DNA of 64,000 nt from Streptomyces hygroscopicus (GTDB lineage Bacteria > Actinomycetota > Actinomycetes > Streptomycetales > Streptomycetaceae). The stretch is from the NCBI RefSeq assembly GCF_026168105.1, contig NZ_LBMW01000041.1, positions 1 through 64,000 of the forward strand, in the 5' to 3' direction. The position numbers were made by a program, and so were the translations under genes. Below the pieces are notes generated by a model. That model worked only from the letters and a program-made list of their open reading frames with translations, searched no databases and had not been told where the DNA came from. This document shows positions 42,043 through 50,562 of the stretch, piece by piece (the stretch's first letter is position 1; every line of letters starts with the position of its first letter).

Positions 42043-43190
42043 GGGAAAACGCCTGGACGCGCTGGCCCTCCCGCGAGGCACTGTCCCGCGCGGGAGACTC
42101 CAGCGCCCGGCGCGCGCTCGCCTGGACCACACGCCTCGTCGCCCTCGGCATGCTTCTGTGGACGACGTTCACGGATGACCGCCTGCACGCGTGGGGCATC
42201 GCCACGGCGGCGGTCGGGGTCCTGTTGTGCGGAGCGGGTGCGTGGGCCTACTTCCAGACCACACTGCAGCACCGGCTGCTCCCCTCGGTCACCCTTCTCG
42301 GGGTGCTCCTGGGACTGGCGCTTGGGGCGTACGCCTTGGATCTGCGCGACGCGGCGGTCGTGCTGTGGTGCGGGTGCGCCGTCGCCGCCATGGAGCGGCT
42401 GCCCCTCGTCGCCGCGCTGCCCGCGGCAGGCGCCGGGCTGGGGGCGTTCGCCTCGGTGAACCACGGAGGCTGGCTGACCAGCGTGGTCACCACCGGTGGG
42501 ATCGCCCTCGCAGGTTACGTGCTGCGTCTCGACGCGGAAGCACGCGGAAGCGCCCTGCAGCTGCTCGCACAGGAGCGGGCCGCCCGGGCGGCCGAGGCCG
42601 AGTCGGCGGCGCTGGCGGAGCGGGCCCGGATTGCACGGGAGATCCACGACGTGCTGGCGCACAGCCTGTCGGCGCAGCTCGTGCATCTCGAGGCGGCACG
42701 GCTGCTGATCGAGGGAGGAGCCGACCGGGACAGAATCCTCGAACGGGTCGTGGCTGCCCGGGGGATGGCCCGGGAGGGCCTCGCCGAGACCCGGCAGGCG
42801 CTGTCCGCACTGCGCGGCGAGATGTCCCCGCTCGAGGACTTCCTGAGCGAGCTCGTCGCCACCGCGGACGGCGCGCACCTCACCGTCTCGGGTGACCGCA
42901 GGAACCTGCCCGCCCAGTCCTCGCAGGCGGTTCGCAGGGTAGCGCAGGAGGCCCTGACGAACGTCCGCAAGCACGCCCCGGGCGCCAAGGTGCAGATACG
43001 GCTGGAGTACGCCGAGCACCAAGTGACGCTGGACGTCAGGGACTCGGGTGGATCGCCCGGCGAACTGGCCGGGGCGGGGGCCGGGTACGGTCTCCTGGGC
43101 ATGCGGGAGCGTGCCGAGCTGCTGGGCGGCTCACTGGAGGCGGGGCCGGGCGAGGAGGGATTCGTGGTGACACTGAAGGTGCCCGTATGA
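42039..43190 (+). CDS. Sensor histidine kinase, NarL/DesK type
   Basis: A 383-residue kinase from GTG 42039 (4-nt overlap with the membrane gene). The N-terminal half has about four to five membrane helices and no large extracellular domain. The HisKA_3 dimerisation box is RIAREIHDVLAHSL with phospho-acceptor His203. The HATPase domain contains VRRVAQEALTNVRKHA (N box) and GYGLLGMRERAELLGG (G box). It probably senses a membrane or intramembrane signal. It overlaps its response regulator by 4 nt (ATGA). Confidence 0.93.
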   Translation: MRENAWTRWPSREALSRAGDSSARRALAWTTRLVALGMLLWTTFTDDRLHAWGIATAAVGVLLCGAGAWAYFQTTLQHRLLPSVTLLGVLLGLALGAYALDLRDAAVVLWCGCAVAAMERLPLVAALPAAGAGLGAFASVNHGGWLTSVVTTGGIALAGYVLRLDAEARGSALQLLAQERAARAAEAESAALAERARIAREIHDVLAHSLSAQLVHLEAARLLIEGGADRDRILERVVAARGMAREGLAETRQALSALRGEMSPLEDFLSELVATADGAHLTVSGDRRNLPAQSSQAVRRVAQEALTNVRKHAPGAKVQIRLEYAEHQVTLDVRDSGGSPGELAGAGAGYGLLGMRERAELLGGSLEAGPGEEGFVVTLKVPV

Positions 43191-43864
43191 CGGAGGAGGA
43201 CAGCGGAAAGATCGCCCGGGTGGTCGTGGCGGACGACCAGACGGTGGTGCGCGAGGGGATCGTGATGCTGCTCGGGCTGCTTCCGGGGATCGAGGTCGTC
43301 GGTGCGGCCGGGGACGGGGAGGAGGCCGTGAAGCTCGTCGCCGAACTCGCCCCGGACGTGGTGCTGATGGACCTGCGCATGCCCCGGTGCGACGGTGTCG
43401 AGGCGACAAGACGCATCCGCGCCGAGCACCCCGGCACCCAGGTCGTCGTGCTCACCACCTACGCGGACGACGAGTCGCTCTTCCCGGCGCTGAGAGCGGG
43501 GGCACGCGGCTATCTCACCAAGGACGCCGGCGGCGACGAGATCGTGCGGGCCGTGCGGAGCGTGCTGTCGGGGGACGCGGGACTCTCCCCGAGCGTCCAG
43601 CGACGGCTGCTGGAGCGGTTGTCCGAGCCGGAGCGGGTGGCGGCACCGGTGGCACCGGACGGGCTCACCACCCGGGAGACGGAGGTGCTCGTACTGATCG
43701 CCGAGGGGCTGACCAACCAGGAGATCGCCCGCAGACTGCATGTCTCCACGGCCACGGTGAAGACCCACATCAACAATCTCTTCACCAAGACGGGGCTCAA
43801 GGACCGTGCGCAGGCGGTTCGTTACGCGTACGCACAGGGACTCGTACGGCCTCCCTCGCAGTGA
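43187..43864 (+). CDS. NarL/LuxR-type response regulator
   Basis: A 225-residue regulator whose ATG overlaps the kinase stop. The receiver domain has acidic Asp16/Asp17, phospho-acceptor Asp62 (VLMDLRMPR) and Lys near 112 (LTKDAGG). The C-terminal LuxR helix-turn-helix is LTTRETEVLVLIAEGLTNQEIARRLHVSTATVKTHINNLFTKTGL. It should be phosphorylated by the kinase encoded just upstream. Targets are unknown, and the linked DUF1453-like gene is a candidate. Confidence 0.95.
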   Translation: MTEEDSGKIARVVVADDQTVVREGIVMLLGLLPGIEVVGAAGDGEEAVKLVAELAPDVVLMDLRMPRCDGVEATRRIRAEHPGTQVVVLTTYADDESLFPALRAGARGYLTKDAGGDEIVRAVRSVLSGDAGLSPSVQRRLLERLSEPERVAAPVAPDGLTTRETEVLVLIAEGLTNQEIARRLHVSTATVKTHINNLFTKTGLKDRAQAVRYAYAQGLVRPPSQ

Positions 43865-43933
43865 GTCACCTGATGGGGTGAAGAGCCCGGTGAAGAAGAG
43901 TCGGGGATCTTCCCGTTCTGTCCATCCTTGGGC

Positions 43934-44497
43934 ATGAAGTCAAGCAATGGCCGTCCTCGCGGAGGCGGGGGTGGCCCCGAGAGTTCGGTTGAGAAGCACG
44001 AAGTCCATGACCCGGCACTGGCGGCCGGGGCGGCGACCGGACATACGAGGTACGACGACCCCTGGTACGACGCGCTCGCCTCCGGCTGGGGGGAACTGGA
44101 CGGGACGGGTACTCCCGCTCCAGCCGTGCCGCCCGCGCCCCGGGGAGAGGCGGGGACCGCCCGTGTGGCGGACGTCTACCTGGAGGTGCAGCGCAGCGCG
44201 GCGTTCCGGGAGGTGCGCAGCCGGTACCGGAGGTTCGTGATTCCGGGGTTCGCGGTCTTCTTCAGCTGGTACGTGGGCTATGTGGTGACCGCTCAGACGG
44301 CACCCGGGCTGATGACACGGCCGGTGGCGGGCGCCGTGAACGTGGCCATGGTGGCGGGGCTCGGGCAGTTCCTGACGACGTTTGTGTTCACCTGGGCGTA
44401 CGCACGGCACGCGCGGTTGCGCAGGGACCGGGCCGCGCTCGATCTGCGGTGGGACACCCAGGAGTTGACGCGTGGACTCAGGGGTGGCGAGAGGTGA
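43934..44497 (+). CDS. DUF485 membrane protein, partner of the acetate symporter
   Basis: A 187-residue protein from ATG 43934. The first 80 residues are hydrophilic and low-complexity (RGGGGGPESS). The DUF485 part follows: VYLEVQRSAAFREVRSRYRRFVIPGFAVFFSWYVGYVV, then a second helix LGQFLTTFVFTWAYARHA. DUF485 proteins are regularly encoded just before ActP-type symporters and may be small subunits of them. The stop overlaps the GTG of the symporter. No good Shine-Dalgarno precedes the ATG. Confidence 0.85.
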   Translation: MKSSNGRPRGGGGGPESSVEKHEVHDPALAAGAATGHTRYDDPWYDALASGWGELDGTGTPAPAVPPAPRGEAGTARVADVYLEVQRSAAFREVRSRYRRFVIPGFAVFFSWYVGYVVTAQTAPGLMTRPVAGAVNVAMVAGLGQFLTTFVFTWAYARHARLRRDRAALDLRWDTQELTRGLRGGER

Positions 44498-46086
44498 GCG
44501 GACACCATCAGGCACTGGCGCTGCTGCTGTTCGGGGTATTCGTCGCGATCACGCTGACGATCACGACAATGGTGAGCCGCAACCGGCACGGCTCGGCGGA
44601 GGAGTTCTACGCGGGCGGGCGGCTGTTCTCACCGATGGAGAATGGTTTTGCCATCGCGGGCGACTACATGTCGGCGGCCTCGTTCCTGGGCGTCACCGGC
44701 CTCATTGCGCTCTTCGGGTACGACGGGCTGCTGTATGTCGTGGGCTTCCTCGTCGCCTGGCTCGTGGTGCTGTTCTTCGTCGCCGAACTGGTCCGCAACT
44801 GCGGTCGGTTCACCCTCGCCGACGTCATCGCCGCGCGCATGAGCAAACGGCCCGTGCGAATCGCGGCGGGTGCGTCCTCGGTGACCGTGTCCGTGCTGTA
44901 CCTGGTGGCGCAGATGGTGGGAGCGGGCAGCCTCGTCGCGCTGCTGTTCGGCGGCACGAGTACGGCATCGCATGCCTGGACGGTGATCGTCGTCGGCGCG
45001 CTGATGGTGATCTATGTGTCGCTGGGCGGGATGCGGGCCACCACCTGGATCCAGATCGTCAAGGCGATCCTGCTGCTCGGTGGGACGGTGGCACTGACCG
45101 TTCTGGTGCTGGTGCGTTTCCACGGGGACGCCAACGCATTGCTGAGGACGGCGGCGGAGCGCAGCGGGCACGGCGAGGCGTTCCTCGCGCCCGGCCTGAA
45201 GTACGGCGGGACCTGGACGGCGCGGATCGACTTCATCAGTCTGGGGCTGGCGCTGGTGCTGGGCACCGCCGGGCTGCCGCACATCCTGTCCCGCTTCTAC
45301 ACCGTGCCGACCGCGCGCGCCGCCCGCCGCTCGGTCGTCTGGTCCGTCGGGCTCATCGGCGGCTTCTATCTGATGACGATCGTGCTCGGTTTCGGTGCCG
45401 CCGCCGTCGTCGGGCCGGACGCCGTACGGGAGTCCAACGCGGCCGGGAACACGGCCGTGCCGCTGCTGGCGCTGAAACTGGGCGGCGGGGCGGACTCCAC
45501 GGGTGGGACGGTTCTGTTCGCCATGGTCGCAGCAGTCGCCTTCGCCACGATCCTGGCGGTCGTCGCCGGGATCACCCTCGCCTCCTCGGCCGCGGTCGCC
45601 CACGACCTCTACGCGTCACTGCGGCGCCCTCGTGCCAAGCCGCGCAGCGAGGTGGCCGTGGCGCGGGCCGCCGCCGTCGGCATCGGTGTGGTGGCGATCG
45701 CACTCGGGCTGCTGGCCCGCGACCTCAATGTGGCGTTCCTGGTGGGGCTCGCCTTCGCGGTGTCCGCATCCGCGAACCTGCCGGTGCTGATGTATGCGCT
45801 CTTCTGGCGCAGTTTCACGACACGTGGCGCCGTGTGGGCGGTCTACGGGGGCCTCGTACCCGCACTGGGCCTCGTCCTGTTGTCCCCGGTCGTCTCGGGA
45901 AGCCCCGGATCACTGTTCCCCGGCGTCGACTTCCAGTACTTCCCGTTGCAGAACCCGGGCATCGTCTCCATCCCGCTCGGCTTCCTCGCGGGCTGGCTCG
46001 GCACGGTCACCTCGGCGGAACCGGCCGACGAGGCCAAGCACGCGGAGACCGAGGTGCGGTCACTGACGGGCGCCGGAGCAGTCTGA
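44494..46086 (+). CDS. Sodium:solute (cation/acetate) symporter, ActP-like
   Basis: A 530-residue SSS-family transporter from GTG 44494 (GTGA overlap). About 13 hydrophobic helices. Signature parts are SAEEFYAGGRLFSPMENGFAIAGDYMSAASFLG, the conserved start of ActP, and TAGLPHILSRFYTVP. It takes up acetate or a similar short monocarboxylate with Na+ or H+. The preceding DUF485 gene supports the ActP assignment. A perfect hairpin follows the stop, against the convergent response regulator. Confidence 0.92.
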   Translation: MSGHHQALALLLFGVFVAITLTITTMVSRNRHGSAEEFYAGGRLFSPMENGFAIAGDYMSAASFLGVTGLIALFGYDGLLYVVGFLVAWLVVLFFVAELVRNCGRFTLADVIAARMSKRPVRIAAGASSVTVSVLYLVAQMVGAGSLVALLFGGTSTASHAWTVIVVGALMVIYVSLGGMRATTWIQIVKAILLLGGTVALTVLVLVRFHGDANALLRTAAERSGHGEAFLAPGLKYGGTWTARIDFISLGLALVLGTAGLPHILSRFYTVPTARAARRSVVWSVGLIGGFYLMTIVLGFGAAAVVGPDAVRESNAAGNTAVPLLALKLGGGADSTGGTVLFAMVAAVAFATILAVVAGITLASSAAVAHDLYASLRRPRAKPRSEVAVARAAAVGIGVVAIALGLLARDLNVAFLVGLAFAVSASANLPVLMYALFWRSFTTRGAVWAVYGGLVPALGLVLLSPVVSGSPGSLFPGVDFQYFPLQNPGIVSIPLGFLAGWLGTVTSAEPADEAKHAETEVRSLTGAGAV

Positions 46087-46090
46087 CGCC

Positions 46091-46131
46091 ACCGGGCGCC
46101 CCGACGGCGTACGCGCGTCGGGGCGCCCGGT
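46091..46131. terminator. Perfect 16-bp hairpin, bidirectional terminator
   Basis: Arms 46091-46106 and 46116-46131 are exact complements with a 9-nt loop. It lies between the convergent symporter and response-regulator genes. Confidence 0.9.
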
Positions 46132-46172
46132 CCGCGGAGGTTTCCCACCGCCCGCGCCACGCCCCGGCACAC

Positions 46173-46865
46173 CTAGGGCGCCACCCACGCGTACCGGTGC
46201 TCGGGGCGCCCCGTGTCGCCGTACTTCAGAGAGAGCCGCAGTCGGCCCGCCTGCTCCAGATGGCGCAGATAGCGCTGGGCAGTGGAGCGGCTGAGCCCCG
46301 TCCTCGCGGCCACCTCATGGGCCGACAGGGGGTGTTCGGCCCGGTGGAGTACCTCGCAGATGAGATCCGTCGTCGGCTCCGAGTGGCCGGTGGGCAGCCT
46401 GGGGGACGCGGCCGCGGGCGCGGTGCGCAGGGCGCCGAAGATGCGGTCGACCTGCTCCTGGCCCGTCACGCCCCGGCCGCCCACGCGGTCGACGGTGCGG
46501 CGTAGGGCGGCGTACGAGTCGAGGCGCGTGCGCAGCGCCGCGAAGGTGAAGGGCTTGACCAGGTAGTGCAGGGCGCCCAGACGCATCGCGGCCTGGACGG
46601 TCGCCACATCACCCGCCGCCGTGATCATGATGACATCGGTGCCGTGGCCGCGTTCGCGCATGCGGTGGACCAGTTCGAGGCCCGTCCGGTCGGGCAGGTA
46701 GTGGTCGAGCAGAACCAGGTCGATCGGGTCGCGTTCCACCGCGGCCAGCGCCTGGGCCGCGCTGTGTGCGCGGGCGGCCACCCGGAAGCCGGGAACCTTG
46801 CCCACGTACTTGGCGTTGATCTCGGCGACACGGAAGTCGTCGTCCACGACCAGGACGTCAATCAT
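46173..46865 (-). CDS. CitB/DcuR-type response regulator (orphan copy)
   Basis: A 230-residue regulator from ATG 46865 (GGGGAGAGAGG upstream). The receiver has Asp8-Asp10, phospho-acceptor Asp54 (LVLLDHYLPD) and Lys near 104 (YLVKPFTF). The C-terminal winged helix is LSAHEVAARTGLSRSTAQRYLRHLEQAGRL, followed by YGDTGRPEHRYAWVAP. It is a paralogue of the regulator at 49.9-50.6 kb: the C-terminal motif and layout are nearly the same. No kinase gene is adjacent, so it may share that kinase or work alone. It is divergent from the ABC-importer operon, which is its likely target. Confidence 0.92.
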   Translation of the reverse strand: MIDVLVVDDDFRVAEINAKYVGKVPGFRVAARAHSAAQALAAVERDPIDLVLLDHYLPDRTGLELVHRMRERGHGTDVIMITAAGDVATVQAAMRLGALHYLVKPFTFAALRTRLDSYAALRRTVDRVGGRGVTGQEQVDRIFGALRTAPAAASPRLPTGHSEPTTDLICEVLHRAEHPLSAHEVAARTGLSRSTAQRYLRHLEQAGRLRLSLKYGDTGRPEHRYAWVAP

Positions 46866-47026
46866 CGGGCCTCTCTCCCCTCGGGCCAGGCGAGCGTCAA
46901 GCCCGTGCTTCGGCTCCGTTGTTGTAGCGCGAGCAAAACGAGCACAACAGACTCCTGCAAGCAGAAGGACGGGTTGCGCCCAGAAGGCTGCTGCCGTGGC
47001 CCGCGCCGCATCTACGGTCCGGGGCC

Positions 47027-47842
47027 ATGAGCGCAGACAGGAGCCCCGCCATCGAGTTGCGGGGCGCGAGCAAGACGTTCCGGACGCCGTCAGGAGGTTT
47101 GCACACGGCCGTCAGGGGCCTCGATCTGACCGTCGGACATGGCGAGTTCGTCGCCGTCGTCGGGCCCACCGGGTGCGGAAAGTCGACAACTCTGAGCCTG
47201 GTCAGCGGCCTTGAGGAGCCCACCGAGGGCGAGGTCCTGGTGGCCGGCGAGCCGGTCGCCGGAGTCGGGAACAAGGTCGGTTTCGTCTTCCAGCAGGATG
47301 CCACCTTCCCCTGGCGTACGGTCCTGTCCAACGTGATGGCGGGGCCACGCTTCCGCGGCGTGCCCAAGGCGGAGGCCAAGGAGAAGGCTCGGGAGTGGCT
47401 CGCCCGGGTCGGGCTCGCGGCCTTCGAGGACCGCTACCCCCACCAGCTGTCCGGCGGCCAGCGCAAGCGCGTCGCCCTCGCGGCCACCTTCGTCAACGAC
47501 CCCGAGATCCTGCTGATGGACGAGCCCTTCTCGGCGCTCGACGTACAGACGAGGGCGCTGATGTCGGACGAACTGCTGGAGCTGTGGGAGGGCACGGGCG
47601 CGTCGGTCGTCTTCGTCACCCACGACCTCGAGGAGTCGATCGCGCTCGCCGACAAGGTCGTTGTGATGACCGCCGGACCCGCGACCGTGAAGCAGGTCTT
47701 CGACATCGACCTGCCCCGGCCCCGAAAGGTCGAGTCGGTGCGGCTGGAGCCGCGGTTCATCGAGATCTACCGCGAGATCTGGGAGTCCCTGGGCGAAGAG
47801 GTCCGGATCACGCGCGAGAGAGGTGCCGCCCATGTCGCCTGA
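47027..47842 (+). CDS. ABC importer ATPase (nitrate/sulfonate/taurine type)
   Basis: A 271-residue ATPase. Walker A is VGPTGCGKST, the Q-loop is FVFQQDATFPWRTV, the signature is LSGGQRKRVALA and Walker B is EILLMDEPFSALD, with the switch His in FVTHDLEE. The PW in the Q-loop region and overall similarity place it with the SsuB/TauB/NrtD subfamily. TACGGT at 47013-47018 ends 8 nt before the ATG with no Shine-Dalgarno, suggesting a leaderless transcript. It overlaps the permease gene by 11 bp, so the ATPase-permease-binding protein set is one operon. Confidence 0.94.
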   Translation: MSADRSPAIELRGASKTFRTPSGGLHTAVRGLDLTVGHGEFVAVVGPTGCGKSTTLSLVSGLEEPTEGEVLVAGEPVAGVGNKVGFVFQQDATFPWRTVLSNVMAGPRFRGVPKAEAKEKAREWLARVGLAAFEDRYPHQLSGGQRKRVALAATFVNDPEILLMDEPFSALDVQTRALMSDELLELWEGTGASVVFVTHDLEESIALADKVVVMTAGPATVKQVFDIDLPRPRKVESVRLEPRFIEIYREIWESLGEEVRITRERGAAHVA

Positions 47843-48695
47843 GGTCATCTCCGCACCGGCTCCGGCCGGCACGTCCAAGCCCGACCGCGCCCACTCACGC
47901 GCGCGTGCCGCCCGCAGACGCAGGGCCGTCGTCCTGCTGGCCCGTGTGCTGCTGCTGGTCGCCGTGCTCGGGCTCTGGGAGTGGCTGTCGCGGGCCGAGG
48001 CCATCGACCCGTTCAACTTCTCGATGCCGTCGAAGATCTGGGACCAGATCTCCACCTGGATCACCCATGGCACCGCGCTCGGCTCGCTCGGCGAGCAGAT
48101 CTGGGTCACGCTCCATGAGGCGCTGCTCGGCTGGGTGATCGGTGTGATGGCCGGTGTGATCTTCGGCATCGCGCTGGGACGGATCGGCTTCCTCGCCGAT
48201 GTCCTCGGCCCCTACACCAAGGTGCTCAACTCGATCCCCAGAATCGTCCTCGCCCCGATCTTCGTGATCTGGTTCGGGCTGGGGCCGTCCTCCAAGGTGG
48301 CGTCCGCCGTCGTCCTGGTCTTCTTCCCGGTCTTCTTCAACGCCTTCCAGGGCGCCCGCGAGGTCGACCGCAACCTGGTCGCCAATGCCCGCGTCCTGGG
48401 CGCGAGCAATCGGCGCGTGACGCTTCAGGTCGTCATCCCGTCAGCCACTTCATGGATCTTCACCAGCCTTCATGTCAGCTTCGGCTTCGCCCTCATCGGC
48501 GCCATCGTCGGTGAGTACATCGGCGCCACCAAGGGCATCGGCCTGCTCGTCGCCCAGTCCCAGGGCACCTTCAACGCGGCCGGGGTGTATGCAGCGATGG
48601 TCATCCTCGCGGTCGTCGCGCTGGTGGCCGAGGGACTGCTCACCTTCGCCGAGCGCCGCATCTTCCGCTGGAAGCCGTCGGACTCCGGGCACTGA
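47832..48695 (+). CDS. ABC importer permease (SsuC/TauC-like)
   Basis: A 287-residue permease from ATG 47832 (GAGAGG upstream). Six membrane helices follow a basic cytoplasmic start. The EAA loop is NLVANARVLGASNRRVTLQVVIPSA and the C-terminal part contains YIGATKGIGLLVAQSQG, both typical of the nitrate/sulfonate/taurine permease family. It forms the channel for the substrate delivered by the lipoprotein at 48795. Confidence 0.94.
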   Translation: MSPEVISAPAPAGTSKPDRAHSRARAARRRRAVVLLARVLLLVAVLGLWEWLSRAEAIDPFNFSMPSKIWDQISTWITHGTALGSLGEQIWVTLHEALLGWVIGVMAGVIFGIALGRIGFLADVLGPYTKVLNSIPRIVLAPIFVIWFGLGPSSKVASAVVLVFFPVFFNAFQGAREVDRNLVANARVLGASNRRVTLQVVIPSATSWIFTSLHVSFGFALIGAIVGEYIGATKGIGLLVAQSQGTFNAAGVYAAMVILAVVALVAEGLLTFAERRIFRWKPSDSGH

Positions 48696-48794
48696 TCGCC
48701 CCCCCGGCCGGGTGCGTGATCCGCGCCTTTCGCCAACCGGCCCGTCGACCCCGTCTTGCTCCCGCACAGCCCTCTCACAAGGACGTGAACCGCC

Positions 48795-49856
48795 ATGCGC
48801 AAGTCCGCCAGAATCGCCGCCCTCGCCGCGGCCGGCCTGCTCGCCGTCTCCTCGCTCACCGCCTGCGCCAACGACGCCGCCACCACCGCGTCCTCCGATT
48901 CCGGCAGCAAGGGCGGCGGCAAGGGCGAGAAGGTCAGGATCATGGTGGGTGGCCTCGACAAGGTCATCTACCTGCCCGCCATGCTCACCCAGCGGCTCGG
49001 CTACTTCGACGCGGAGGGCCTCGATGTCGACCTGCTGAGCGAGCCGGCCGGCGTGCAGGCCGAGACCGCGCTCGTCTCCGGACAGGTTCAGGGGGCCGTC
49101 GGCTTCTACGACCACACCCTCGATCTGCAGACCAAGGGCAAGCACGTCCAGTCGGTGGTGCAGTTCTCGCAGGCGCCCGGTGAGGTGGAGATCGTCTCCA
49201 GCAAGCGTACGCAGGACATCGCGTCGCCGAAGGACTTCAGGGGCAGGAAGCTCGGTGTCACCGGTCTCGGCTCCTCGACCGACTTCCTCACCAAGTACCT
49301 CGCGGTGAGGAACGGCGTGAACGTCGGCGAGTTCAGCCCGGTTGCGGTCGGTGCCGGTCCGACGTTCGTCTCCGCCCTCGAGAAGGGCTCCATCGACGGC
49401 GGCATGACGACGGACCCGACCGTCGCCACGGTCATCCAGAAGGACCTCGGCAAGGTGCTCGTCGACATGCGGACGCCGCAGGGCTCGCAGGAGGCGCTCG
49501 GCGGCCCGTACCCGTCGTCCAGCCTCTACATGCAGACGGACTGGGTCGAAAGCCACAAGGGCACCGTCCAGAAGCTGGCCAACGCCTTCGTGAAGACCCT
49601 GAAGTGGATGTCCTCGCACACCGCGAACGAGATCGCCGAGAAGATGCCGGCCGACTACTCCCAGGGGAACAAGACGCTCTACGCGATCGCCATCAAGAGC
49701 ACGCTGCCGATGTTCACCAGGGACGGCGTGATGCCCGCGGACGGTCCCGGGACGGTCGAGAGGGTTCTCAAGGCCTTCAACCCGAACATCAAGAACGCCA
49801 CCATCGACCTCGGCAAGACGTACACCACGGAGTTCGTGAAGAAGGCCGCGGGCTGA
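48795..49856 (+). CDS. ABC importer substrate-binding lipoprotein (NMT1/SsuA-like)
   Basis: A 353-residue lipoprotein: signal RKSARIAALAAAGLLAVSS, then lipobox LTAC with Cys24. The mature part is a type II periplasmic-binding fold of the NMT1/SsuA class: VRIMVGGLDKVIYLPAMLTQRLGYFDAEGLDVDLL, LVSGQVQGAVGFYDHTLDLQ, GLGSSTDFLTKYLAV, GSIDGGMTTDPTVATVI. Ligands of this class include sulfonates, nitrate, taurine and thiamine precursors. The flanking CitB-type regulators hint at an organic anion, but the ligand is not determinable. It ends 16 bp from the convergent response-regulator gene. Confidence 0.92.
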   Translation: MRKSARIAALAAAGLLAVSSLTACANDAATTASSDSGSKGGGKGEKVRIMVGGLDKVIYLPAMLTQRLGYFDAEGLDVDLLSEPAGVQAETALVSGQVQGAVGFYDHTLDLQTKGKHVQSVVQFSQAPGEVEIVSSKRTQDIASPKDFRGRKLGVTGLGSSTDFLTKYLAVRNGVNVGEFSPVAVGAGPTFVSALEKGSIDGGMTTDPTVATVIQKDLGKVLVDMRTPQGSQEALGGPYPSSSLYMQTDWVESHKGTVQKLANAFVKTLKWMSSHTANEIAEKMPADYSQGNKTLYAIAIKSTLPMFTRDGVMPADGPGTVERVLKAFNPNIKNATIDLGKTYTTEFVKKAAG

Positions 49857-49872
49857 GCCCCCTGCCGTGCCC

Positions 49873-50562
49873 TCAGGTGCGGGCCGCCCAGACGTAGCGA
49901 TGCTCGGGGCGGCCCGCGTCGCCGTATTTGAGGGTCAGGGTGGCCCGCCCCGTGCGCTCCAGGAGCTTCAGATAGCGCTGTGCGGTCTGGCGGCTCAGCC
50001 CGGCCAGTTCGGCGACCTCCTGGGCTGACAGCGGCCCCCGCGCACTCATCAGGACGCGGCGTACGAGTTCCGCGGTGGTGGCGGAGTGACCTTTGGGCAG
50101 CCCCGGCTCCGCCCCCGCCGACAGGGCGCCGAAGATCCGGTCGACCTCGGCCTGTTCGGCCTCCCCGCCGCCGTCGAGTGTGCGGCGCAGTTCGGCGTAT
50201 GCCTCCAGCTTGGCGCGCAGACTCGCGAAGGCGAACGGCTTGACCAGGTATTGCAGTGCGCCGTGCCGCATCGCCGCCTGGACGTTCCGGACGTCACGGG
50301 CCGCCGTCACCATGATCACGTCGGTCTGGTGACCGCGTCTGCGCATCTCCTGGACGACCGCGAGCCCCGTGCCGTCGGGCAGATAGTGGTCCATCAGCAC
50401 CAGGTCCGGACGGGGCGGCGTCTCCATCCGGCGCAGCGCGGCGGCCGCGTCGTGGGCCTCGCCGGCCACATGGAACCCGGCGACCTTCTCAACGTATGCG
50501 GCGTTGACCCGGGCAACCCCGATGTCGTCGTCCACGACCAGCACTTCGATCGGCCGGGTCAT
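49873..50562 (-). CDS. CitB/DcuR-type response regulator (with kinase)
   Basis: A 229-residue regulator whose ATG (50562) overlaps the kinase stop (ATGA). Asp11-Asp13, phospho-acceptor Asp58 (LVLMDHYLPDGTG) and YLVKPFAF define the receiver. LSAQEVAELAGLSRQTAQRYLKLLERTGRA and YGDAGRPEHRYVWAART form the output domain. It is paralogous to the regulator at 46173-46865. Together they flank the ABC importer. It is the cognate partner of the CitA-type kinase upstream. Confidence 0.94.
   Translation of the reverse strand: MTRPIEVLVVDDDIGVARVNAAYVEKVAGFHVAGEAHDAAAALRRMETPPRPDLVLMDHYLPDGTGLAVVQEMRRRGHQTDVIMVTAARDVRNVQAAMRHGALQYLVKPFAFASLRAKLEAYAELRRTLDGGGEAEQAEVDRIFGALSAGAEPGLPKGHSATTAELVRRVLMSARGPLSAQEVAELAGLSRQTAQRYLKLLERTGRATLTLKYGDAGRPEHRYVWAART

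Noticed and set aside
46866..47026. Imperfect GTTGT...ACAAC inverted repeat between the response regulator and the importer
   Set aside because: Arms of only 5 bp around an 18-bp spacer are too weak to call an operator, though the position would be right.
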